Assembly: GCA_030180135.1 (NCBI GenBank)
Contig: CM058230.1
Location: forward strand, 26,062,067 to 26,126,066
DNA from: Orychophragmus violaceus
Taxonomy: Eukaryota; Streptophyta; Magnoliopsida; Brassicales; Brassicaceae
Reading direction: 5' to 3'
DNA length: 64,000 nucleotides
In this document: positions 45,894-58,300 of the stretch, in pieces
Numbering within the stretch: the first letter of the stretch is position 1
Layout: every line of letters starts with the position of its first letter
Made by a program: the position numbers and the translations under genes
Notes under the pieces: model-generated
Told to the model about the DNA's origin: nothing
Seen by the model: only the letters and a program-made list of their open reading frames with translations
Databases searched by the model: none

Positions 45894-46366
45894 ATGGCTT
45901 CTTCTTCTTCTTTTACTTCTCGAAATTATAGGTTCAACGTCTTCCCCAGCTTCCGTGGGGAGGACGTCCGTAAAGCATTTCTCGGGCACTTGCGTAAACA
46001 GTTTAATTACAATGGGATCACGATGTTCGATGATCAAGGGATTGAGAGAAGCGAAACAATCTCCCCTTCCCTCATACAAGCAATAAGACAATCGAGGATC
46101 TCGATTGTGATTCTTTCAAAAAACTATGCTTCGTCAAGCTGGTGTTTAAATGAATTGGTGGAGATATTGTTGTGCAAGAAAGCTATGGGACAGATAGTGA
46201 TGACCATCTTCTATGGAGTGGATCCATCCCATGTAAGAAAACAGACCGGCGATTTTGGGAGGGCTTTCAATGAAACATGTTTACGTACGACAGATGAGGA
46301 AAAGAGGAAATGGAGCCGAGCTTTAACTGATGTGAGCAACATACTCGGAGAAGACTTTCTAAACTG
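45894..46366 (+). CDS. TNL exon 1: TIR domain
   Basis: It starts at the ATG followed by a Ser-rich leader (MASSSSFTSR). The TIR signatures are VFPSFRGEDVRKAFLGHL (residues 17-33), the BB-loop region DDQGIERSETISPSL and SSWCLNELVEI, where Glu87 matches the catalytic Glu of TIR NADases. Exon 1 ends ...EDFLNW with the Trp codon split at TG|GTTTGT, the usual position in Brassicaceae TNL genes. An unspliced message would stop at 46380-46382. Confidence 0.92.
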
Positions 46367-49300
46367 GTTTGTCTTTAATTGATCCAAGTTTTCTCTTTCT
46401 TAGTTACTTAGTGTGATCACCCAAAAAAAATGGTATTGTATATTGTTGCTAATTCCTCGTATTTAAAGATAGTAAGAACTTAGATCAAGGGTTTAAGAGA
46501 TTTTATTGACTAAGCCAAGTTCCACAAGGACAACAAATTAAGGAGGTCGGAAAAACAATCTAGGTTGTCAAAATGACGATTTGAACCTAAAATTCGCCAG
46601 AAACTCTTATTAAAAAGATTTTTGTTAAGTCTATATCAAATCACCAAAAGTGTGGTGGCCTACTACTAATAAAAAGAGTTGATTTTTTGTATTACGGTAC
46701 GAAATGTTAATTTTTAAATTGAATTATTTAAAAACTGATTTCGGGCTCGTAAGAGATTATGGGACTAAAACTCAAAACTTCTACCATATTCAAGAAAAAA
46801 AATCTGAATGCCTCTTCTTGACGACTTAAACTTCTTATTTATACGTTGAAAAAAAAAACTTCTTATTTATAATAGTTTTAGATCGGCTTAATTGCTTTTT
46901 TCTCCAAATCATCATTATCTTTTTTTTTTCTTTTAGAGATCGTCATTATCTCTCTTTTTGTGGCATTACTTTTCTTTTTGGTCAAACTCTGATTTTTGGG
47001 TCATCTTAATTTGGGTCAATCTCAATTTTTTTAGGTCCCCTAGTTTAACAAATGCCACGTGGTTTGTGCTCGGAAAAATTTGTAGAAAAAATCATGGTCC
47101 ACGATTCTCAAAATGTTGATTCTTCACTGGAACGATTATTAAAATAAAATAAAAATTCAGAAAAATACATTTTTTGTAAAAAATGTTTTTAAGCAATAAA
47201 AATAGATTACGTAAAAAATATTAGATAAATAAAATTAGAGACCTGAAATCTTCTCTCAAATGAAAATAGTCTCAGATATGTCTCGCCCAAAGCTAGAAAA
47301 ACTCTAAGACTCAAAGTATAAAAAGATAGTTTAACGATACCTTTGTTCCCTCTATGGATACTCAAATCCCGATATGCAAAATCGATGCCACTTAGATCGA
47401 CCATGGTTCTATCAGTGGTTTAGGGTGGTGGTACTATAGGCAACAAATGAGTTTTGAGATGGTTGGGATGCAAGGCGAACTTCGAAGCCTATCCGCACTG
47501 CATGCATAGTTGGACAGACTCCAATGGGCCTTATCATGTTTTGGAATAGAGATATTCCAAAGATTCAAGTGGAAACAAATTGTTCAAATTTGGTGGAAAT
47601 GCTGGAGGATCCGGGGAATTGGCCAATCTTCTCGGCAGACTTAGAATCAATTTTCCTTTTTCGACAAGGCTTTGAAACCTTTGCTCTTATCCAGATTCCC
47701 GCCGTCTAAACACACGTGCGGACTCTCTTGTGAAAGAAGCCCGAGCACGTGTAGTTCTTTTCTCCAACATAAGCCAGATAGTCCTAATAGATTTGATAGT
47801 TGGGAAGACGACAAAAAGATAGCCTAACAATTGGCAGATAAACCTAATTAAACTCTAAAACATGTTTGTGGCTTCATTGCGAAAAATGAAAAAATTTGGG
47901 CATTTTTGCAATTTTTCCAAAATATTTTAAAACTAGAGTGGGAATATGCATGCGTGATTCGTGTTGACAACACCAAGGGTGTGTGTCGGTCGACACCCTA
48001 TCTGTAATCGGGCTCCAACTTGATATTTTCTCTAATGAATTCGGTTTGGCACCAAAATCTCCAAATCAGCTCTATACTTACTTGAACCTGCAAAGACTCG
48101 AAAAGACTAGAAAAACACTAAAAGATTCTATATACAAGATTTATATCGTGGTCAAAACTCATAAAAACCATGATATATCAAACGATGCATCGTAAATTCG
48201 GATCAGATGTCGATGCAAGAGCGGCGAGTGCATCTACCAACATATACTTCACGTATTTTAGTAAACTTGAATACTTTGAAATCCTTTGCGAGTTCTTTAA
48301 CGGCCTTGAGGTAGGCATCCATGCATTCATTTTTTATTCACAGTCCCCATTGAATTGATTTTCTAAAAGTTTTGAATCACAAAAGGCTTGAATCTGTTGT
48401 GCGCCGATCTCTTTTGCTAGCCGAAGGCTAGAAAGAAAGGCTTTATACTCAGCTTCATTATTGGAAGCAGCGAAACCAAGACGATACGGGTGGTTTAAAC
48501 TTCAACGGTGGGTGATTGAAGACATACACCAACTCCTTCACCGTGCTAAAGGCAAGGCACCATCCACGTGTAATGTCCACTTATTTCCTAATTGGTGAAC
48601 GCCAACGTCGAGTTCTGGAGATAGCTCGATAAGAAAAATTGACCAAAACATGAGATTTTTCACTTGTCCAGTTGTGATATTCGATGTCGTATATCCTCAA
48701 GTTTTACCAAGACAAGCGGCGTAGACAAGTAATCCTTGAGATGAATGAATATTTCTTCACACTTTTCCTCCCATATAAATTTTTTATTTAGTTAATAAAA
48801 AGGCAAACATTTGTCCATTTATCGGGAAATAAAACGATTGAGAGCCTCATTATGACCGGTAAGGCGGTGAACTTCGCGGGTGTTTGCAGAGATGGTAGGT
48901 AAATAATGGCAATGATCTATTTACGATGATCTTATATCCCTCTCTATGTGACAATGTACCCTAAAAACCCTTCCCAAGTTACATCGAAGTGAACTTTATT
49001 GGGTTTAGATTCATGTCATACTGTTTAAGGTTTCAAAGCATTCTAGAAGATGACCGACGTGATCCTCAATGACTAACGACTTCACGAGCATGTCATCATT
49101 ATAGACCTTCATTGTGCTTCCAAGCTTATAAGAAAATATTCGATTGACCAACCGTTGATACATTACTCCTGCATTTTCAGGCTGAAATGCATAACCTTGT
49201 AGCAATATGTTCTCGTGGTTGTTATGAAAGCATTATTTTCTCATTCTTCATGGAACATCATTATTTTATTATAACCATAGAAGGCGTCCATGAACGACAA

Positions 49301-52300
49301 GAGTTGATTTCATGTCATTGCCTTGACAAGACATCTATATGTGGAAGTGGAAAGATATCTTTTGGGCAGACATTGTTAAGGTCGGTGTAGTCGACATACT
49401 CTCGCCACTTGTCGTTCCTCTTCATGACAACCAACAGGTTAGCTAACCAATCGTGATATCTCACTTTGGCAATGGATCATGCGCCTAGTAGCATTATGAG
49501 CTCGGCGTTGACTGCTTTGGCTCATTTTGGTCAGAGTTTATGCCGCTTCTGCTTGATTAGGTTGTATGTCGGATTGATGTTCAAGTCGTGACTAGTGATT
49601 GATGTGCCAGTTCCTTTCATATCATCTACAGACCAAGAAAATGGAATGACATTTCTGCGGTGAAACATGACAATCTATGTCTTTATTTTTTTCTGAAAAC
49701 TCAGTTTTAATTTCAATACATCTCTCTGGATCTGCCTTGTCAATGAAGACTTAAGTGATTAATCCGTGCTTTAGTCCCTGGCTACCATGTTCTACAATGA
49801 TCATGTATGCCGACGGTACTCATAGTTTCCATTCGGCGAGAAAACATGTCTGGGACAACTGTTTGTTCCCCTTGATTGTATGAATTCTGTTTGGTGTAGG
49901 AAAGTTTACACACTAATGATAGAACAATGGGACTGACTTCATTGCATGGATCCAGACGTCCTAAGAATCACATTATACATCAGAGATTTTTCGACAACCA
50001 TGAATTTGGCAAGTTTTGTTATTCCTCCAACGTATATCGGCAACTTGATCATGTTATTTTCATCGTTCTTTCGCGGGTGAATCCAGTAAGGGGTTTTATA
50101 ACGTCATTCTCTTTTAGTTCCATATTCATTAATATTTCTATTAATATTAGATCGACCAAACTTCTAGTGTCGACTAAGATGTGCATGACCACGCAATTTC
50201 CGACCATGAACTCGATCACAAGTGGGTTATTTTTTGGTGCGTCAAAGCCGGTTGTATCATCCTCTGTAAAAATGATTGGAGGTTGGTTGTTTACGGGACG
50301 AGATTACTTCTGAAATGTTACTGCCTTTTGCTTATACTCCTATATTGATCACACTGAGTTATTGAAAGCAAGAAGGATGTTCATAAAAAGCTTGTGGTGG
50401 ACCTTCCTAACTTGGATCATGGTCTTTATTTAGAAGGGTTTGTATCCATAAGACGATGTTTTCCATTTTCTTCTCGAGGTCTATTGTCGACATGTCATTG
50501 GCCTTATGTATCATTATGCCGACAACACCACTGTTTCCGCGTTGGTCGGCATTACGAATGTCCTCTATGGCAGTGTGAAACTCTCCTTTCTTGAATTTTA
50601 CAAAAACAGCAGCCCTCAATTGACGACAAGCAGTAGTGTTGTGACCATAGTTTTTATGAAAATCGTAGTAGTTTTGATGATTTCATTCTTCAGTGGTTTG
50701 TGCGGTATTACGATAATATTCATTACATGTATTTGGCGCATGTGATCGTTGTACAGTTGTGTCGTTAACATGGTAATTGATCGCTTTTTTGTCAGGCTTT
50801 TCATAATGTCGTCGTGGTTCATAGTAGTCTTCCTATTTTTCGCTTTTAGTTTTACAGATGTGTATTTTTCACGAGTGTGATCTTCTCTCTGTCTAGTTTG
50901 ATGAATACGTTGGCACGATGAAGAGCTTCTTCTAGTGTTGAAGGTTTGTTGAGCTTGGAATTGACATGAAAATCAGATTCGTACCAAAGGTTATAGCAAA
51001 TCGATTTAATTTCCAGCTCGTCTGGGATAAGGACGCTGGAGATGAGCGTCTTAAAGTGTTGCATGATTGTTCGTTTGGATTCTTGGTGGCCTTGTGTTAG
51101 TTTCCAGATATCGGTGATGGAAACTTCTTCCTAGAGGTATATCTGGTAGTGCTTCCGGAACGTGGTTAGCAATTGATAGCAATTTATAAAAAGTGTCGAT
51201 CAAATTCGCTTTTAATCAAGAGAATCAGCTAAGCCCGTCGCTGCTAAAGATTTCTACAAAAGCTAACAGAAACTAGTGTCACTTTTTTCTTGTGAAACAG
51301 TAGATCGACACATAGCAATGGTGAAAGTGGTCATCTGACTGCTAGGATCTGAGCTGCCGTCGAAGGTTGGGAGTTTGATCTTCTCTGGGTGTCAAACGGG
51401 CGTGTCCGTTATCCCTGTTGTGAAGGGAATTTTTTGTGTTTCTCTAAGGACTCGTTTGATTTCTAGTATCGATGTAATGGCACGGTGAACCTTCAAGCTC
51501 ATTGATATGTCTAAGCTTTACCCTATAATCACAGTGCAAGTGCACAACAATGTAATTGTAATATATAAAGTTAACGAAATCCACTAAGACTCAAGGAAAC
51601 GCAATAGATCTTTCGTTTTGAATTAACCTAAGCAATATGATTTTAATGAAATCATATAAACAGTAAATGAGGTGTAAACGGTGGGAGAAATGCTAGGCTC
51701 AGGAAATTCTAAGGAGATTAGAATTGTCAAGTCAATCAGTTAGTCATGATTCAAATGCAATGTTATAGAACTAAAAACACAACGATAAAGTCAACCAACT
51801 TTCGGTGCGAAAATTATATATGCCTAACAATCTATAAATCCAAATTTCTTTGCGAGTTCAAGTTATTAAACATGCATTCATATCAGGTTCGATATATTCA
51901 CAAATTTCTTAAATCAAATTTCTTTACGAATAGTTAATTTTCTCACCTAGATTCTTTCTAACTAATTAATCAACTTTCGTTGCAAGAATCAACATATGAT
52001 CACAAATCTAAGTAGCCAATTTAAATCAAACAGTAAGAACAACCTAAGAGGAATAACTAACATTTATAAATCCTTAACTAACCAATCAACCTAACAATTT
52101 ATGAAATTTCTTGGGAGAAACATTAAACCTAACTAGCAAACTACTCAAACATGATCAATGAAACATAAATCATAGATGAAATAATTTGCATATAAGAAAT
52201 CATTAAGAAACAAAAGGGATTCGAAATCCTCTCTTTGGAGTCAAATATTTGTCTCCCCAAAAGCTCGCTTTAACTAATATCTCTCAAAAACTCAAATGAA

Positions 52301-55300
52301 AATAAAGCAAAACCTAAACAATAGCTCAAAAACTTAATCATAATCCTAAATCAGGATATCTTCTTCTTTTGTAAATAAGAAAAAGTTTTGGACCTTTTTG
52401 CAATTCCTCCAAATATCATTTAATTGAGCTTGAAAATCCTCCTGCGTGAATGGTATCGACCGATCGACACCAAACCTGTAATCAGACTCCATGTTGATCT
52501 TTTCTGCACATGATCCAACTTAACTCCAAATGCTACCAAATCTCCAGATTAGCTACATCTCATACCTAGTACTATAAAGACTAAAACTCCAAAAAACACC
52601 AACAAACTATATATAAAAGACTTATATTATGGTTATAATCACTAAAAACATGATATAACAACTCCCCTAGACTTAACTTTTGCTTGCCCTTAAGCATACA
52701 AAAAATTAAGACATAAAAGAAAAACTCATATACCCATTTCTTCCTAGAAACACCACATCAACAGTCACCATAATAATCCACATAAAAACAAACCTGACAA
52801 AATCAAGACCATCATGTACATCCCCCAAACTTATCATATGTCCTAAACAATCTCCACAATCCAGATGAGAAATACAAAATATTTATACTAATCTTTTTAA
52901 GAATTAAGTGCAGTCTCATCAAGGAAATATCGATTAAAGGACACATGGACTTTACTTAGTCATAACCTGATCACACAAACTCTCTTATTTCTGCTTTCTT
53001 TCCTCTCCTTTTTCTTAGTTCAGCAACCGATTTTACCACTGGTATCATTTATTTTTTTATCGTTTCTCTTTCCTTATTATGGGGGTTTCTTCTTTTTCAG
53101 ACATGCCATATCATCACTTTGAAAGATAGAAGTGTTTAGCTCCTATATCCCAATATCACTGCCTATAATGTTCAATTTTTTATTATTTTTCCTCTTTTTA
53201 TTTAAAGGGAAGAGAGAGGAAAATCATACTAACACAAACAAGTATTTCAAGGACTTAGAGAAGAATCCAATCCAATATATTTCCAAACCCCAATATGAAA
53301 GAATTGAGTCATGTTAGGGGTGAGTCAGTAATGGATCTTTCAAATACCGAAAAGGATATGGGTAACATTGTCGGTATGTCTTAGGGTTCTCCAACAATTA
53401 TGGATCTCAGTCAAACTCGAATCAATGGTAACTTTAGTTCTTGCAGATGTGATTATTCCTCCAAAAATCATTGTTTCGTACAAATGTTTGACTCAACAAA
53501 TGAATGACACAACTGACTCTAAGAAAAAAAAACAAAAAATGTCAATAAGTACCTCACCCAAACTTAAACAACAATGTCCCCAGTGTTATCAACCTGAAGT
53601 AAGAAAAACAAAACAAAAAGGAACCAAAAAAAAATCAGAGAAGAATAAAATCCTTACCTCGTGGAAGGTGTCGACCAACACCAAGTTATGTTGACCGGTT
53701 CTCCTATGTGTCCTTCGTGTTGAGCGACTCATGGCTGGTGTAGACCAACACTGGTGCTAGTCATGTTCTATTTTTTATGAATGAAACTCAAGAGAAACTA
53801 AAAGTTAGTTAAACGAAAATGAAATTGAGAGTATGTAAATATCACCCGTGGGTTGCCTCCCACCAAGCGCTTGTTTTCAGTCACTAGCTTGATTTTTGTC
53901 TATAGATCATTCTGTGAGGGTTCACCAAAGGAAAATAGAGCCTCAACAAAAATATCCTCATCCATGGTGGTGTGTAAGCAGTATGAGCATGAGAGTGACC
54001 AAGGAATGTAGGAAGAGAATCTGGATGGGAGCGAAGAGTGGGTGGGACGTAGTCAATTCCTTCATTAGAATCAATGAGGCCAAGAGATGAAAGTTTAGTA
54101 TGTGCATGCCTTTGTTTTGGTGTAATTGTGATCTCTGGAGATTTCTACTTAAGAGAAGTTGCTAGTCCTGCATAGGTCTTTGTCAACTTAGTTTGACCTA
54201 CCATCTTTGCCTCTCCACAATAATGCACTTTATCATCACCAATATGACCATCTGGCATCACCTCTACACTAAATAACTGACCATCTATGGAAGATCTCCT
54301 AAGCTTATACACCTTGAATTTTATAGTCTTTTCTCCCATGTGGAGATCAATCAGTCCATGCCTCATATCAATTATTGCTCTAGCTGTAGCCAAGATGGTC
54401 TAACAAAGATAATAGGATCCTTCATCATCGAACTTCATCACTACAAAGTCTGTGAGAATCAAGCAATCACCAATTCTTATTGTAACATCCTCAAGAACTC
54501 CTTCTGGAATCCTTTTTACGCGTTCAACAAGAATTAAAGAGATCCTAGTCGACTTGAAGTCCATCATCCCAAATCTCTTAGACATATAGTATGGCATCAG
54601 ATTCACACTAGACCCAAGATCACACACAAAATGCTTGAAACTGTTCGAGAAGATGGAACAATCCAACACAAAACCACAAGGGTCTGGAAGCTTCTTTGGT
54701 ATCTTGTGCTACAGCAAATCACTGATTTTTTAGAAATCATAATCACCCCTTCTTAAAAACCCAAATCCTTTGAAACCATCGGTTTGATATACCTCCTTAG
54801 ACAGGGAGTAGTCCTCACAACATCAACCAATCGAATCTCAACCATCACATGATATCATCAAGCTCATGTTTGGACTTATTAATAGGCTTAGGATGTGGTA
54901 TATTGGGATTGTAGACTCATTCTTGAGCTTTTTCAGTCATTTTGGCTCTTCATGGTTTGGTGTCGACCGACACTGGAGGTTTTTTTGTTGACATTGGCTT
55001 TTAAAATAGACAAATTTACCTTTTCTTCTGATTGGTGTCGACCGAAACTAGGGGTGTGTTGATCATCACTGCTTTGTTTTGTTGACACCAAATTCCCTTT
55101 GTCGACCTCGGTCGATTTTTCTCCATCAAAAGTTAAGAATTCAGAGTCAAGAGGTGGGTGTCGACCGAGACCACTGGTCGACACTGCTTCTTATGTGTCG
55201 ATCATAGTCGATTTCCGTTCGTCAACATTCAAAATCTCGAGAATGTGCTTGGTATCAACCAACACTTGTGAGAGGTGTCAATCGACACCTCATCTATAGC

Positions 55301-58300
55301 ACGATAATCTCTGAATTCCTCAACTTCCTCAATTCTCACGAACACATGTGCTTTCAAACTCATTTTTGGCACTAAATCAGCCTCTATTCCACTCTACATA
55401 AAAATGGCATTGACATATTGCTTCTGGTTCTAATCATCTCTTCCTGGAAGAGATCCATTTTTCCATTTCATTGAACCAGAAATTTGAGTTACTTGGGTGT
55501 TTAAATTCTTCATGTGAGTGCTTAGTAACTCAAAATTCCAATTTAGATCATGATACATAGCATCAGTCTTCCCATTGAATTTCATAGTGATCTTACATTG
55601 ATCTTCCAAGATCTGTTACAACATAGACTTCACCTCAGTAGCCGGTCTTGATTGAGAAGGTGACTGATAAGATGAGCTACCATAATACTTTATGAACCAT
55701 CTGATCTGGAATGACTTTTGTTAAGCTGGCTTTGTGACCATAGATGAGTTTTTATTGTTTGTGAAAGCACTTATGTTGCTTTTCTTAAATGAGTACTTAT
55801 GGTTATGATTTTCAGCTCCATTGATGTAGTTCACATCCTCCTCAAAAGTATAAACCTCTCGAGTAAATTGTAATGACTTCTTACCGAAAAGAAGACTGTG
55901 CATTGAATCTAACTTGACAGTCACATCAAATCTCGATCACTTCCCTCATTGCTTGAAGCCTTCTTCTTTCTCTCAAAATCAGCATTCTTTTACTATTGCT
56001 AGAAGACAAGTTCTCATTCAACAATAAGCATCTTCATGATACTTGGTATTGAAGTTCTCATTGCTTGTTGCATCCAGAGCCATCTGATATCTCCATTCAA
56101 TTCCCCCGAAGAAGGTTTCTAGGAGTTGAACCTCAAGCAGATTTAAAATTTTCTGGTTGACCTTGCTTGGATGTGAAAATATTTTTCCTCATCTCCCCAA
56201 ACCTAGAACATCATATAAATTGCAGAGAAATGCTTTATTGGTCTCTTCCCATGTGTTAAGATATACTGGTTCCAACTGATACAGCTAGTAGGCTACTTTC
56301 CCAACAAGAGAGTGAGGGAAAAGCTTACAGAACATATAATCAATGGAGACGCCATTGTATGCCATGCTGGTCACCAAGTCCTCAAACTTCTCAATGTGAT
56401 GCTCATGAGACAATCCATGAAACTTATGCTGACCAACCAAAGTTTAGTAGACTAGTTTTGGATCAAAATTGTGCCTCGCAAATGCAGGTATTCAGATAGT
56501 ATATAACTGATCAGACCTGTTGTAATCTCCAAGTGTCCTTCCGCGACCACCAGCTCCTCCAATTCGCCCGTGGCCATCTGCATCAGCTTCCAGACGATAT
56601 TGTTCTTCTACAATGATGGAATTTCCATCACCATCTAGCCTCTGATCCCTCTCATTACAGATATAACCCTCTTGGTATCTCAAATTACCAGCTTCATCTA
56701 TAATCAAAATCATATGATTCCTAGCTTTTCTGTCAGTGCGCTCCAACTCTGGTAGCTCTAAATTTTCGAGATGGACTAGTTCTTGATCCTTGTTACCCCC
56801 AATTTGATGATTCAACATTTACTTGAAACACCAAAGAAAATGAGAAAGAAACGTGTGAGTAACAAAAATGAAAAATGAAAAATGCCTAGCAAAACTCTAC
56901 TACTAAGATCGATGGGTAACTCCAAAGAGTCCCATGTAACGGCTCTAAAAACTTAATATGTCTAAGTTTTACACTATAGTCACACTGCAAGTTCACATCA
57001 ATGTAATTCTAGTATATAGGGTTATCGAAATCCACTGAAACTTAAGAATACACAATATATCTTTCGTTTCAGAATTATCAAATAAATCAGCTAGTTAGTC
57101 AGAATTTAAATGCAATGTTATAGAACTCAAAATACAATGATAAAGTCAACCAGCTTTCGATGCGAAAATTATTCAAGTTGTTCATATCATGTTTGATATG
57201 TTCATAAATTCTTTTAACCAAATTTCGTTGTGAATAGTTAATTTTCTCACCTATCTTTTTCTAGCTAATTAACCATCGTTCGTTGCGAAAATAAATCTGT
57301 GATCATAAATCTAAGTGGCCAATTTATATCAAGCATTAAGAACAATTTTGTTTTCCTCGCCGAGCTTGGCTTAATCTGGGCCATCCTTATTTAAGCTGAA
57401 CTCAATTTTGAATGGGTTTATTTAAGAGGTGTTAAACCCATATCCAAAATACATTAGTGGAATTACGGTGAATGGTGTATAATCTTAGTACTTAACTGAA
57501 TGTTTTGGTTGAATGAATACTAAATGGACGACATGTCATTTCTCACGAATATTATATTTGATGGTAGAAATGTTTTTTTCTTTGATTTTTAGGGACAGTG
57601 AAGCAAACATGATCGAAAAGATTGCAGGAGATGTTTCACGCAAACTAAATTCTTCACCGTCAAGGGACTTTGAAGACATGGTGGGTCTTTCAGCTCATTT
57701 GAATAAAATGAATTACTTGTTAAGTGTAGATTATGAAGAAGGAGCTATGGTAGTAGGAATCTGTGGCCCAGCAGGTATTGGTAAGACTACCATTGCCAGA
57801 GCTTTACATAGCCAACTCTCTTGCAGTTTTCAGCTTAGTTGTTTTATGGAGAATCTTAGTGGAAGCTATAGTAGTGGTCTAGATGACTATGGATTGAAGT
57901 TACGTTTACAAGAGCAACTTCTTTCAAAGATTTTGAACCAAAATGGTGTTAGGGTATGCCATTTAGGTGCGATAGAAGAAAGGTTATGTGATCTTAAAGT
58001 TCTTATCATTCTCGATGATGTGAATGATGTAAAGCAACTAGAGGCGCTAGCTAATGAAACTAGGTGGTTTGGTTCTGGAAGTAGGATTATCGTAACCACA
58101 GAAGACCAAGAGATATTGAAGCAACATGGTATCGACAATACATACCATGTAGGTTTTCCATCTACAGAAGAAGCTCTTGGGATCTTATGTCGATATGCTT
58201 TTAAGAAAAGCTCTCCAAATCATGGTTTTAAAGAGCTTGCATTAAGAGTAACAAAACTTTGTGGCAACCTTCCGTTGGGTCTACGTGTAGTTGGTTCATC

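Larger units (their letters stand above)
51503..57338 (-). mobile_element. Athila-type gag-protease element (Athila-2) with truncated LTR
   Basis: The left LTR 51503-52660 (1158 bp) and a partial, internally deleted right LTR 56954-57338 enclose 4.3 kb. On the minus strand gag (from 56818) and protease (about 54670-54145) are followed by the conserved GGGTTGCCTCCCACCAAGCG block (53846-53893), a 3' region and a polypurine tract. RT, RNase H and integrase are missing. No target duplication can be checked because the right LTR is cut. Confidence 0.82.

Noticed and set aside
48181..57338. One single composite Athila/Tat element
   Set aside because: The protease appears twice in different forms (LVDTRSLVDLI and CDLGSSVNLMP) and an LTR lies between the two blocks, so at least two elements are present.
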